Shown here piece by piece: positions 24,414 through 36,663 of a stretch of DNA of 64,000 bases (within the stretch, counting starts at the first letter, position 1; each line of letters begins with the position of its first letter). The translations under genes were made by a program, and so were the position numbers. The notes beneath the pieces were generated by a model. That model was not told the DNA's origin, searched no databases, and saw nothing but the letters and a program-made list of their open reading frames with translations. The DNA is taken from the NCBI GenBank assembly GCA_026873275.1, contig JANTUC010000002.1, positions 744,001-808,000 on the forward strand, in the 5' to 3' direction. The stretch comes from Pseudopithomyces maydicus. Its lineage: Eukaryota > Ascomycota > Dothideomycetes > Pleosporales > Didymosphaeriaceae.

Positions 24414-25187
24414 TCACGACTCAACACTCAGTACCTTCAGCCCAAGCACTTTCCCATCCTTGACTCCCACGACGTAGTATTCGCTCCTCGCACCGCTGAG
24501 CTCGACTCTGAAGACCTTCACCTCCCCGTCTGTTGCCTTCTTCACCGCATCCACAACCTTCGTGTACTGTCCTCTGGGGTCCCACTTGTCAACAGTCAGT
24601 TCCTCGACTTCGTCATTGTGGCTCAAGATGGTCTTCATTTGCTCTGAAAATATGTCAGCCTCGTTTTCTCACCGCTGGCTCAAATCCAATGCTTTTTGAA
24701 ACCTCCGCAATGAAAGCATCTACTTACGTGCACTGAGCTCATCCCCCGAGAAATTCAGCGCCACCGGTTCAAAGGGCTCATCCGCCTCACTTGTATACGT
24801 CTCCTCCACATTCTTCAACGCCGTCGGCACCGCTGTGTTCACGCTCTTGGTGCCGTACTCCTGGGCTTGTGCTGTTGCTTGTCCCCCGCTGGCATCCTCG
24901 TTTGCCTTGTTAAGGAATGCTTCGTAGTCGGCGTCGGACATGTTCACGCTGGCACTTGTGTGAAACTTGACAGCTGTTCTGGGCGAGAGTTGCCGCAGTC
25001 CAAGGGGATATGCGTGCGAGATTGAGTGCGAGAGACGGTTGCGTGTTGACGCGTGATAGGGCGCGTGGGCAGATGTCGGGCGGTACGTGAGATGTAGCAA
25101 GTGCGCGCGGGTTTGTGAGAGAGATTTACGTGGGGAAAGGGCTTGTGAGGGGTGTAACAGGCGTGGCTGAAGTTTGGTCACCTGCAT
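24414..25187 (-). CDS. Conserved fungal protein of unknown function, probable mitochondrial presequence
   Basis: Exons 25187-24728 and 24643-24414 (84-nt GT-AG intron) give 229 aa. I do not recognise a named domain. The first 82 residues from MQVTKLQP are rich in Arg, Ser, Leu and His with almost no acidic residues, which looks like a mitochondrial targeting sequence ending near KFHTSASVN. A second in-frame Met (24941, MSDADYEAFLNKANED) begins the compact part, which looks like the conserved unit: an acidic linker (EADEPFEPVALNFSG), then a short C-terminal domain with TVDKWDPRGQY and VGVKDGKVLGLKVL. Translation could start at either Met and yield two locations. A further in-frame Met exists at 25298. 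Function unknown. Confidence 0.75.
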
Positions 25188-25973
25188 GGTCGGGAGCGCT
25201 GTAGGGCAGTCGATGACGCAACGCAAACTTGAGGAAAACAGCCCTAAGCGATACAAGCGCTCCCGCTCGTCAACGTGAGCACCGAAGATTCCCCACATTG
25301 CCCCCGTCGCATTTTTTCAGCAACAACCGATTGCGAACGCTAAGCTCACTTCAGGATGCGGCATTCGATCAGCGTTTCAATCTCGTACCTGACTCAATTT
25401 CACGGTCATTGAACATTGCCTTTACACAAGATGGCTCGAGGTTAATGAGATGTCGTAGTTGGAAACACGCAAGATGTAAGTTAGTCAGCAAATGATCACT
25501 ATATAAAACTAAATCGATTGCAATCTGTCGTGTGTATATAAAAGTTAAGTAACTGTGGTAGTGCTGGGCACTGTACCAGCATGTCCGATTCTGGCTTGAA
25601 CCCGAATGGGATCCATTGCCAAAACAAGACGTGATCTCCAGATTCGGATCTCCAGCACATCTCTTCGAGCACGCCGTAAACCATACCCTGGCCTTTCATG
25701 ATATATATGCGAAACTCGTGAAAAAGAAACCCACTACATACAGGATATAACATGCTATTTCGGTCTTGCACCGCCATTTATGACCCCGGCTAAGGCGAAG
25801 TGAAGTGAATTTCAGAACACAAAAGAAAAGATAGCCAACTGGCTAGTTTCAAGTTCCAAGTACATAACCAGTGAACAACACCAACAATAGTTTGTATAAA
25901 TGAAACCTAATCCTGGGTAACATGACGTACCAAAAGATTTTCAGCACTGCCCTTGGACCGCAGCCGAGCACCC
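25188..25973. other. Intergenic region between SSN6 and the small conserved gene
   Basis: About 0.8 kb: the 3' flank of SSN6 and the upstream region of the minus-strand small gene. Composition is balanced and slightly AT-rich around 25,500-25,900. No gene seen. Confidence 0.5.
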
Positions 25974-28939
25974 TTACGACTTCGATTCGACTGGCGTAGG
26001 GGCGTGAGGTGCACCATTTGTGGGTGCATTGCGAGGGCTGCTTCGTTCAGACTTGGCCGCCGCAGGCTTTGCCTCTTCACCGTCGTCGTCGTAATTCTCA
26101 TCAACTTCCATGTGACGTGCAGCTGGCTCGTGATGTTCTGTACGCTCCTGTTTAGGAGTTTCGGACACGCGAGGCAGCGCCTGCGTTGCATTGATTGGAG
26201 GCAACGAAGGAGGATGGTGGGCTGCTTCCGACGGGTGGTAACCGTCATTGAAGCGACGAGGATCCGGGCCATCCTGAGGGCTGTGGCGCGGCACTTGGGG
26301 AGACGACATGCGATGCGGGGGAGAGGGACGTCGGCTATGTGGCTCATCCAATTTTTGACGCTTCTCATCATTGGTGGGAGGTTTGGGATGCGGATGCTCG
26401 TTCTCTTCCCACTCACGATGGCGCTTTGGAGGTGCAGTAGGGGGACGATCCTCCCTATCGCGTGCAGCTTGCTCAGCCGCTGCAAGAGCAGCAGCAGGCG
26501 CCGGTGCACCAGCGGCGATACCACTGGCGGATGATGGATCAGCATGATGATAGGCACCCTGGTAACCAGCACGAGGGGACCCAGGTCTATTCTCGACGAT
26601 TGGGCGGACCTCGGGTGCCGGGCTTCCAATGCGGCCATACGAGGGCGGCCCTTGGGACGAAGGACCATTCAGACCAATTGGCGGTGGAGGAGGCGGCGGC
26701 GGTCCGTTGTTAGATTGTGTGCCATAGTTAGGATTTGGGATGCGATTAGACGGTGGAGGTGGCGGCGGTCCCTGCTGCTGCTGCTGTTGTGGGGGCTGCT
26801 GCTGTTGCTGATGCGGTGGCAGATGTGGCTGCGCTTGAGACGCCTGAGGCGTCAATTGGGGTGGCGGTGGGTGGTAAGGACTGGGGGCGACATGGTGAGT
26901 CTTGGGTGACGGTGAGAGACCGCGTCGCATACCACCAGGCGGAGGAGGGCCTGGAGGACCAGTGGGGCCAGACGGACCAGGACCGTTGGTGGGTGGACGT
27001 GACGGTTCTTGGTAAGGGCGCATTGGCTCTTGCTTCAGAGGGCTTGGCGGTCGTTGGGCGCCATGCTGTGCAGGTGGGCGTATGCCTTCACGTTGGTCAT
27101 AGGGGTTCAGTTGCTGAGGAGGAAGCCCCGGATCACGGATCTGTGCCAAGGGACGATTCCACTCAGGGGCGCCCAGAGCTGGTGGAGCAGGACCGTGAGG
27201 AGGTTGCTGAGGTTGAGGAGCGCCCCACTGTGGTGCCGCGGGCCCATTGATGGAAGCGGGCTGATAAGCCTGTGGGTGGACATCTTGGGGAGCGGGAGCG
27301 CTGCCTTGATTGGGCATACCAGCAGTGGTTTGCCCGTTTTGAAGCAATTGCAGACGTGCCTTGATGTGCACGTTGGATGGATCCAGGTCCGCTGCGCGTT
27401 GATAGGCATCCAAGGCATCTGCAGTCTGGTTGTTGCAAGATTCGTACTGTTTCACGTTTAGCTACAAACAATTGAAGAATATGATGCAAAACCTACCAGG
27501 GTACCCAGGTCGTACCAGACTTCGCTGATGTTCGGGTTGAGACGGATAGCCCGAGAGTAGGCATCCAGCGCATCGCGATACTGGTTGATCTGGTAATAGA
27601 GCACTCCGATGGAGCACCAGAAAGTCGGGTTACGACCGTCTCGGTAGACCGCTTGCTGATAGGCCTCGTACGCCTTGGGGTACTTCTGCTGTGACATGTA
27701 GCAACGGCCAAGCAGATACCAGCTTTGTGCATCGGTTTGATCTGGTTACATCCATCAGCACATGCACGACAAGGGGTGGAGGAAACACCAAACTTACCAG
27801 AAGCAACTGACTTCTCCAGGTACTCGATCGCCTGTTCTTGACTAGCGTAGTTGCTGCTCTGCTGGTGATGTAACCAGCCCAGTTGCTGCAGCACTTTGGC
27901 GTGATTGGGATCACGTTCAAGCACCCGCCTGTACGCGGCTTTGGCTGAGTCGAACTGCATCCGAGTTAGACCAGGACCTGAGTGTAGGTCAATGTTTAGC
28001 TTACCTCTTTCTGCTGCTCATACACATGACCGATTTGGAACCAGATATCCTCTTCAGTTAGAGGACGGGGCGGGTTGGTGACGATGTATTTGAAACACTG
28101 TTGGGCGTGAGACGTTGCTTTAACAAGGCTGCCGTATGACTTACGTCGAGACTTTGATTAAATTTCTGCTGTTGTTTGTATATTATACCAAGGCGAAAGT
28201 AGATTTCGTTGGCCTTTTCGAAGTTGGGCTCCATGCGCATGACCTGAGAAAAAGCTTCCTCGGCATGCTCTAGCGAGCCGTAGCGATCGTACAGTATGCC
28301 GATGCCATACCAGAGCTTCGGTTCCTAACATAGGCGTTAAAGGGGGAGGCACGAGGAATGGGTAGATGGGTTTTACCTTGGGATCAGACAGGTGGTACAG
28401 CGCCTGCTGGTAAGCCGAGTAGGCTTGTTGGAGATCGTCCATCATCAGGTAGCAGTGGCCTGGATACGAGTAAGCGGCGGAGGGGCCATTGTGCAACCAG
28501 CCAACTTACCAAGGCTGCCCCAGACATCGCCATTGGCAGGATCAACCTTCAAGATGGTGCGCAAGTACTCAACGGCGTGAGGGAACTGGTCGCGCGTGCG
28601 CAGTATACAGGCGATGCCTTGCATGGCAGGGATGGACCACTGGTTGTGCTTCAAGGCCTGTTCATAGCACTGCATGGCGCCGTCAAGATCTTGCATCTGC
28701 TCGGACAAGGAGCCTAGGAAGCGTTAGCAGCGGCAAAGACGGCGCTGTTGTGGAGCGATGCGATTCTCCGTACCTAGGCTGGTCCAGACAGACTCGGTGA
28801 GTTGCTGGAGATACTGCGAAGACGTCTTGGGCTGGTTCATGTGCGGAGGATGGCCGTTCGGCTGGGGGTGGCCGAGATGCGGGCCTCCATGGTGCGGCGG
28901 CATGCCCGTGGTGGGCGAGGGCTGCTGGTGGCTCGCCAT
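25974..28939 (-). CDS. SSN6: TPR corepressor Ssn6/Cyc8
   Basis: Adaptor of the Tup1-Ssn6 corepressor that links DNA-bound repressors to histone deacetylation and Mediator in the nucleus. Exons 28939-28774, 28713-28510, 28459-28377, 28324-28145, 28097-28005, 27954-27798, 27741-27497 and 27446-25974 join to 866 aa; all seven introns are short GT-AG. The His/Pro-rich N-terminus is followed by about ten TPR repeats over residues 45-390, each with the W/L/G/Y/A pattern (for example DVWGSLGHCYLM, ANEIYFRLGIIYKQQ, WYLLGRCYMSQQ, EVWYDLGTLYESCNNQ). The remaining half is Pro/Gln-rich and disordered, with poly-Q and poly-P runs, ending in a charged PVESKS tail. Exon borders fall inside repeats, as expected for an old TPR gene. 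Assignment is firm. Confidence 0.95.
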
Positions 28940-29877
28940 GGTCGACTAGCAAGGCGAGCGGGTTGACGCTGGCGGCGAAGGCAGCGTCGGCAGCGTCAGA
29001 GCGGGTGCACAGCAAGCAATTGCGCGGATGGGATTACTAGAGGGATGCATGTCAATGACAGCGGGCGCGAGGGAGCGTGGACGCGACGCGCGTCTGGAGA
29101 ATACGTACGGGGTAGGAGGTGGCAGATGGCCGAGAAGGCCGTGGGCGGTTGAGAGGGTGCAGGGCAAGATGCAGAGGGCAAGCGAAGATGGTGAGGGCGA
29201 CGGGCGGGCTGTGGTTGACAGGCGCGGGCCGGGTCGGGGGATGGGGCACTCGCTGCGATGGGGATGGGCGCAGAGAGGAGGAGAGACGAGAGGAGGGAGA
29301 GCAGGGCGCGAGGAGCGCAAGAACCGCCATCAACGTCGCGGAACCCTAACCCACGAGGCGCGCCAAGGTGGATTTTTGGTAAGATCGATTAGGGTATGGC
29401 GTAAACGAGGGGCGTGGCATAAACAGTGTGAGCGCAGGGGTTTTGGCGGCGGAGCTAATGCATGGCTGCAAGCCACCGACCCACACCGTTCTCCACAGCA
29501 CGGATGATCCCACACGACTCCTTGCTCCCATCTGCCACCTGCCGCAAGCATGCGGTGGCACGGCGCCCCGTCGCCCTGAGGGACGGCTAATCGGCGCACG
29601 ACGCTCGAGGCATCTGGTGCTGCGGCGTCGCGGCCTTGGCCCTGGCCGACGCGTTGTGGCCGCCGACGCGACGGGGACCCATGGGAGCCTCTGCACCCGT
29701 CACACGTGTGCGCTCGCTGGCTTCGTGGACCGTGGACCATGGAGCGACCGCGGACGGTGGACGGCAGACGGTGGGCGGCGGCGGCGCCTGTGCGGTTGGG
29801 CAGGGCGGCGACAGCGCGAACTGTACATGTACAGTAGAGTAGGTACATGTAAGTATGTCTACAGTGTACGGTATGCG

Positions 29878-29942
29878 CTGCCTGCCTGCCTGCCTGCCTG
29901 TCTGTCTGTCTGCCGCCTGCCTGCCTCGCCTCGCCTCGCCGC
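29878..29942. repeat. CCTG/TCTG tetranucleotide and TCGCC pentanucleotide tract
   Basis: Tandem CCTG units pass into CTGT units, then CCTG again, then three TCGCC-type units. The tract lies in the SSN6 upstream region. Mixed unit types side by side indicate repeated slippage. Confidence 0.85.
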
Positions 29943-30724
29943 GCTGCTGCAGACAGGCGCGCCGGCGGGCTGGTGTGTTTCGGGCAGGCCTGGGCTGGGA
30001 GGTGGTCGAGGGGTCCCAGATCGCCTCCTTGGCCGCCCGCTGCTGCTGCTGCCGTCCCCACCAAGCCTTCCGGCCTGTTCTTAGCCCGCTAGCGCCCGCA
30101 CGGTTGCGTGACGTCCTCTGCTTTCTCCGCCTCCCGCCGGCAGCCTGCCACAACCCTGCGCTGGCCAAGCCTGACAGAGCCGGTGATTTGTCGTGCAGTA
30201 GGGCCTTTTTGGTGCAGCCAGCCGCCGCCTTGAGAGACATGCCCGGCCTGGGGGCGGCACGCTGGCCGCACTGTACCTGGCCCCTGGTTCTCGCTCGGGT
30301 CAGACCTGCTGTACCGACTGTACCGTAGGTGTGTGCCCATGCCGCTGTTGGACGCCACCACCCTGTCCTGCTCACCCGCCCGCGAGCGGCTGTGACCTCC
30401 AAGGCTCGAACAGCTCGCCCACCCATCCCTTGGCGAGCGCCATCGTGGACGCTCTTCCACCGACACACGGACAGACAGCCCACGCGAAACGCCGCCGCTG
30501 CGTGTCTGGACAGCTGGCCGTCCACGGGCAGCCCACCCGCCCAGCACCTGGGCAGCCTGCGCGTCATGTGCAAGCCCACCGAACAGGCGCCCGCCACCCG
30601 AGAAAAGCAACCACTGTCTTTCTGTCGAGCGCCCATCCCGTGCGCGTCCGTCTGCCCAGGTGCCTCGACGCCTGCATGTGCATCCAAAGCTTCGAAACTC
30701 TCCAGCCCACGTCCGTCCCCGATA

Positions 30725-30790
30725 CCCCCATCCCCCATCCCCCATCCCCCATGCTCCATCCCCATCCCCATCCCCATCCTCATCCTCATG
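30725..30790. repeat. CCCCAT-type tandem tract
   Basis: Imperfect array of CCCCCAT, CCCCAT and finally CCTCAT units. Runs of C on the plus strand are G-runs on the minus strand, so the complementary strand has a spaced G4-G5 pattern that could fold into a G-quadruplex; this is inference. Confidence 0.85.
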
Positions 30791-33104
30791 CCACACCAAC
30801 CGCCCGCCTCGTCTCCACGCACGCCCGCAGCTGCCTCGCCAAGACGACGCCCGGTCCGTCTTGGGCATCGCCCTCGGAGACGCACCATCACCTCGAAGCG
30901 ACATTCTTATTGATCCTCTCCGGTCGCGCTGCGCTTGTAGAATTGCCTCTTCTCATCGCCGTGCCCGCCCACCCACTCCACTTCGTCCTTGGTCCATGCC
31001 AAGCCAAGCCCTCACCTTTGCCCCAGGTCAAGGAGCCAAGTGGGCACCGCGAGGCTTGTACTCGTGCGGGCCCACTGCCACAGCGCTGTGCGTGCATCTG
31101 GTGCAGCAAGGGGCGACAGCTTATCGGCATTGAGATGAGCGGCCCCTTGAATGTTCTGCGCCATCGCCAGCGTGCGACGGAGCTTTATGTAGGAGCTGAA
31201 GAAGGCAGACGTCGCTGACTGCCCCAACCACCTCGTATTTCTCAAAACAGCCTCCTAGCCACTCCATCACACCGCATGCTTACCCAAACCGTCCGTCCTC
31301 CTCATCGTCTGACTTGACGCACCCTTCATATTTAGCCAACACCACCCTCCCACATGGCTGGTAGCGGAAACCACCTCCAGGGTCACCGCCTAAAGCCGCC
31401 CACCCCTGTGACAGCATACATGTTCATCTAATCACCCGTTACACGACCTCACCGGCCCTGTGACTCTAATCTACGACTGGACACCCACTTGCCCCGTCGA
31501 CTCATATGGCATTGCAGCAAGCGTTGCCCCGTCTGCGCACCCATGTCATTATCTGGGAACATGTCCTGGAGTGGTTTTGGCGACATTTCGGGGAACGCAC
31601 GCTTGCATGGGTGCTGCCGCTGATCGGACCCCGCGTGGGCTGGGCTGTTGCTGACAGCATCCTGTCCTGTCACATCATGGACGCTTGCCTGTTACCGATG
31701 TTTCTTTCCTTCGGGGCTGACCATGGTGGGCCTGGCTTCGCCACGCTTGCCGATTCATGTTTGAGGTTAAGCACTGCAAACACTTTTTCCTTCGACCCGC
31801 ATTCCATGTCGCAACCTGTCGGATGCACCACCGCCGGTGTATGCTGTGATACACTGGACGAACCGTCCCAATGAGTGCGCACGTTTGTCCTTGCATAAAG
31901 CCCTCGGTGGACATGGCAATCAATGTCACCGCTAGCCAAGAAGCACCAGATGGCTGAGCAGTGCGGGAGGGACCGAGGATAACAGGGGCGGTCGGGCTGG
32001 GACACATTGGCGAGTTTCAGTCGATAATCGGGTGGATTCCCATCGGATGCCTCCCACCGTAGCGGCCGTATGAGGTCATGGCCTCTCTGCGGCTAGAATA
32101 TGTCTAGCCAAAGCCATGAGGGCAAAATAAGCAAATTGTTGAGCAGCCGGGTGAGACGGTGGCTTGCCGGAACCAGACTCGAGTCGTTGGCTGGGTCCGT
32201 GGCCCTCGTGGCAACCCCCGCATACTCATGGGCTATATCTCGGTCGACATCGGCTGCAAACAATAGAACAAGAACCTTGTATCCGGGCATTAGGGAAAGG
32301 ATCGCAATAACTGGTAGACGCGTGCATTGGTACTATACGCTGCGCATCCAGGCAAGCAATTAGCATGCGCGGACTGGCATTCCCGGTTCTAAACTAAGAA
32401 CTAGTAGTATAGTTCACATCAGTTGAACCTCCCAACCGTCACTGCTGGTCATGTTTACGACAAGGCCAAGCAGCCTTGAATTCATGCAATCCGCCACACA
32501 TACAATGTATACATAGTCTCTCTCTCGCACCTACAGTTCTTGTGTTCCATGTGGCTGTGACAGTTGCGACCATTTGTCAGTGTACCCACCGGGAAAGCAA
32601 GCTGTAGTGTCAAACAATATATTCCCGAGTAGGAAAAGGTCGTGACAACTGTTTTCGTGTTGGTTGAAGGTGCATATGCACGAACACCAGCAAAAGTATA
32701 CGCATTGATATTTAATTACGAGAGTTGATGACTGTATGGATTCGTATTCGTACGGTGACAAAGGCAACTTAGCAGTCATGTTACACCTCGTATACGTTCT
32801 ACGGACACCTCGACTAAAACCGAACAAAGGTATGAAGAACTACCTGTGGAAGTGGTTGCTGTGCCCGTCTAAACAATTGTTTGGGGGTGATTTAAAAATG
32901 GGGCCTGGGCACCTGGGCAACTGGGCACCTGCAACGCGATCATCACCTGATCTACGAAGCTCCAGGGCTCCAGGAGCTCAAGCGTGAGGCTCGAGCTTGT
33001 TGAGCCGAGGTGAGTCCCCGCAAACGTGCGCTCCGCAAATAACCGTGCGAGTCCACACCACCATTTACTCAAGCTACCTCTCTGTGAGCCACCGTGCAAT
33101 CAAA

Positions 33105-34282
33105 ATGTGTTGCAGACTTACTAGCCTACGGACGGCGCGGCTGGCTGCGCGCTATCCAATTCGTCGAGCATACGCGACATCGTCGGCCGACTTCGTTCGC
33201 ATCGTGGAGGTCGGTCCACGCGACGGCCTCCAGAACGAGAAGCAAAGCATACCGGTGGCTACAAAGATTGAGCTCGTCAAGAAGCTGGCGCAGACCGGGT
33301 TGAGGACCATCGAAGCTGGGTCCTTCGTATCGCCAAAATGGGTGCCGCAGGTGCGCGTTTTCTATTTCTACCTCAACACACCGCTATCGCTGACCATGCG
33401 CTCCATCTGGTGATACGGTAAGCATGGTTGCTAATCCTGCGCGTCTAGATGGCGAACTCCTCCCAGATCCTTGAAAACGTTCTTGCTTCTCCTCCCTCGT
33501 CACCGCATCCGATAACGTATCAATGGCTTCTTCCGAACGCCAGAGGTTTGGACAATTTTCTGTCCACATGGGAAGAGAAGGCAGCTTCACGAAACGGAAA
33601 CCCTTCTCCATCTAGCAAAGCATCTGCTGCCGGAGCAGATTCGCACGAGCTGTCTATATTCACGGCTGCAACCGAATCGTTCACACAGAAGAATACGAAT
33701 TGTTCGATAGCCGAATCTCTGCAGAGGTTCGAGCCGATAATGTCGCGCGCAAAGGAAATAGGTCTGAACGTTAGGGCGTATATCTCTGTCGCTCTCGGCT
33801 GTCCTTATGAGGGGCCAAATGTGGACCCGCACAAAGTTGCCGAACTCGCCGTCAGCCTACTGGAGATGGGTGCAGATGAGATCTCCGTGGCCGACACGAC
33901 TGGCATGGGCACTGCACCCAAGACTGCAGAGCTTCTCAAGACACTGAGCGCCGCTGGTATTGAAAAGCACGATATCGCTCTGCATTTCCATGACACGTAC
34001 GGTCAGGCTTTGGTTAATTCTCTCGTTGCACTCGAACACGGTATTCGTACCTTCGACTCGGCGGTTGCGGGTCTTGGAGGATGTCCATTCAGTCCTGGCG
34101 CAACTGGTAACGTTGCCAGTGAGGATCTGATTCACTCTTTCCACAGTCTAGGTTTGAAGACTGGTGTTGATATCGAGAAGCTTTCTGAAGTTGGCCAGTG
34201 GATATCGTATGAGATCGGTCGGCCAAACGAGAGCAGAGCAGGGAAAGCAACAATGGCACAGATCGGAAAGAGGAATGCATAG
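33105..34282 (+). CDS. HMGL: Hydroxymethylglutaryl-CoA lyase, mitochondrial
   Basis: Cleaves HMG-CoA to acetoacetate and acetyl-CoA, the last step of leucine catabolism, in the mitochondrial matrix. Exons 33105-33350 and 33449-34282 (98-nt intron) give 359 aa. The N-terminus is Arg/Ala/Ser-rich (TARLAARYPIRRAYATSS), a likely presequence. The TIM-barrel domain starts with VRIVEVGPRDGLQNE, whose Arg-Asp pair serves the active site, and goes on with TIEAGSFVSPKWVPQ. ADTTGMG and LHFHDTYGQA supply metal ligands (His-x-His). The signature loop GGCPFSPGATGN holds the catalytic Cys. Length and motif order are normal. The other leucine-degradation genes (for example methylcrotonyl-CoA carboxylase) are not in the window. 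Confidence 0.94.
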
Positions 34283-35258
34283 TTGTCATGCGGACCCGCG
34301 GGTATAATCATATGCATTTGTAGATATTTTAAAACCAGCCGAACCAAACGTCGATTCGTCATTCAGCCGCAGCGTTTTGACCCAGAATGAGTTGCCTTCT
34401 AAGATTGCAAAAGCTCGTAAAGACGTTCTCTACGGTTCTTATTGAAGTGGCCCGTGCATGCTGTGCCTCCATATCTTTCGTGTGTGGCAATCATGTTATT
34501 TCAGCCACCAAACGTCAGCTGAAAGATGGGTCTGTGTGCCTTACCAAGATGACCATGTTGTACTGTATAGCCGTGTTTTCTCAACGCACCGTCCGCTTTC
34601 TGACGTGGAAGGAAGACTCTTACGTGTGTTGTTGTGAGTCGCGAGTCGTGATTGTCTCGCACATGATCTTTATCCTCGGAACCCCATCCTACCACCACCC
34701 ACAGCCTCCATATCCGCTTCGTATGCACCGTGCCGATCCCACGCTAGGTTCCCAGGCGAAGTTCCCTGACTTAGTGTATTGTCGATCACTACATCACACT
34801 GTCTACAGTATAGCATCTCAGTCCTAAATTCGCTAAGAACAGCGTGAACTTTGTGAACCGATTTTGGTACATAGAGCGTGAACAGACGTTAATGGGAACA
34901 AAAGTGTAGTTTCTACTTTGCACCGATAGTGTTGGTTCTGACTGTAAATCAGGATTGTTCGAAGTGATAGCATCTATTATAAGAAGAAAGAGGCAACAAT
35001 TTGTAGGTTTGTTGTTGGGAAAATGTGTCATATTACTGGCTCCGATCTAAACTAACGCACGTCTCCTCCTCGTACCACGCAAAAGCAAAGCCACCATCAG
35101 ACTATCATATGCTCGGATAAGCTAGGGTCAGACTAAGGTAATAGAATGTATAGAGTATAAAGTAAAAGGCCTGCGTCGTCCATGTAGTCACTGTTCAATT
35201 ATCATCGAAGCTGTTTTTCTGAATTCATAGTTGTTAATTACCTGAGAAACCCAGCATC
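34283..35258. other. Intergenic region between HMG-CoA lyase and tyrosinase
   Basis: About 1 kb between two plus-strand genes. The right half is AT-rich and holds the tyrosinase promoter. Open frames at 34,390-34,830 lack motifs. No gene seen. Confidence 0.5.
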
Positions 35259-36451
35259 ATGCGTACCATTCGCTCTGGAACATTGCTTTTTGCAATCCTA
35301 CTTTCTTTCGGTGCATTTTCGTCCTGTTCGCCCGTACATGGTGTGTCTTCCGGTCACCCGGGTCTCACGAAACCCGCGAGATGTAACGAGTCGAATATGC
35401 TGGTTCGCAAAGAATGGTAAGATTATTCTCCGAACCCGACTGCAGTTTGGATGCTGACGAGCGCAGGAGCGCTTTGACATATGATGAACGTATAGACTAC
35501 ACCAGCAGCGTAAAATGCCTCATGAACCTTCCACCGAAAACGCCAAAGTGGTTTGCCCCTGGTGTGACATCGCGATATGATGACTTCACCGCCGCACATA
35601 TCAACAACACACTGCTCATCCACGTCAACGGTGTCTTCCTTAGTTGGCACCGTCACTTCGTGTATTTGTACGAGAAAGCGCTTAGAGAGGAATGCGGATA
35701 CAAAGGTGCAGTTCCTTACTGGAACTGGCCGTGGTGGGCAGATGATTTGGCTGGCAGTCAGCTCTTCGATGGCAGCGCGACGAGCCTAGGCGGCGACGGG
35801 TACTGGGATCCCAGTATGCCAGCTGTCAAGAATGGCAACTACACGTTTCCACGCGGACACGGCGGAGGCTGTATCAAGTCCGGGCCGTTTGCAAACATCA
35901 CCACTGGTTTCCGCATTTTCCAGCTTGGAGAAATACTCAAGGCAGTCATGCCTGAAGACGCATTGAACTCCGCACCCCACTGTGTCTACAGAGATTTGAA
36001 CAGCGCTATCAGCGGCCCGAATCACCAGCCAGGCATCGTCAACGATCTATTGTCCGCACCAACGATTCGAGCGTTCCAGAAGCTCATGGACGGCCACGGG
36101 AACGGCACAAGTCCATTTCTCTCGCCGCACAGCGCGGGACATTGGTCTATGGGTCTTAGCATGCTGGATCAGTTTGCCTCGCCATCCGACCCGGCGTTCT
36201 TTTCACACCATGGTATGATCGATAATATGTGGACTCAGTGGCAACAGAAAGACCCGGCAAGCAGAACGTTTGCGCTTGACGGTACGATCACAACGCTGAA
36301 CAACCCACCGAGTGCGAATGCCACGGTTGATACCATTATTCACTTTGCTTTCTTGGATAGACCAAGACGTCTAGGAGAGGTTATGAATACCCAGGGCGGA
36401 GAATATTGTTATCGATACGACTATGACCAGGACGCCGAGAAGCCGTATTGA
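35259..36451 (+). CDS. Secreted tyrosinase-like copper oxidase
   Basis: Type 3 copper enzyme that hydroxylates or oxidises phenols. Exons 35259-35416 and 35467-36451 give 380 aa; the 50-nt intron is needed because the first exon otherwise meets TAA at 35418. The first 23 or so residues (FAILLSFGAFSS) form a signal peptide. CuA histidines lie in HINNTLLIHVNGVFLSWHRHF, followed by EKALREECGYKGAVPYWNW. CuB is in SPHSAGHWSMG and DPAFFSHHGMIDNMW. These spacings match secreted fungal tyrosinases of about 380-400 aa that lack the long C-terminal lid domain of classical tyrosinases. Several Asn-x-Ser/Thr sites fit secretion. It could act in pigment formation or on extracellular phenols; no cluster partner is next to it. 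Confidence 0.92.
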
Positions 36452-36663
36452 GGCTTTGTTTCCTCTCTCTCTACCGTGTTGTACTTTCAGGGTAATTTGA
36501 TGAGATAGATATCTTCATTTGATCGAAGGAAAGTGTGTTTAGATATATAGAAGTCACATCTCACGATACCTGTACATGTAGGAAGGATTCCGTCTTGTCA
36601 TTAGTCACAATTCATCACATGCGAGTCATCTATGCAATATGAAGCCTTTCTCATCGCAGTATA

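Larger units (their letters stand above)
28940..33104. promoter_or_regulatory. Large GC-rich divergent region between SSN6 and HMG-CoA lyase
   Basis: About 4.2 kb without a supported gene, the longest such stretch here. The 29-31 kb part is very GC-rich and holds several simple repeats. Long overlapping open frames occur on both strands there (up to about 430 codons), but they are built from the same repeats and are Arg/Pro/Ala/Gly-rich, with no motif, so I do not call them. The part after about 31.3 kb has ordinary composition. A long regulatory leader for SSN6 is a reasonable reading. Confidence 0.5.

Noticed and set aside
29587..30891. Open frame of about 430 codons on the minus strand, with long overlapping frames on the plus strand (30,331-31,218)
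   Set aside because: Extreme GC, content dominated by the simple repeats, Arg/Gly/Pro/Trp-rich composition, no motif and mutual overlap on both strands. GC-rich DNA has few stop codons by chance.
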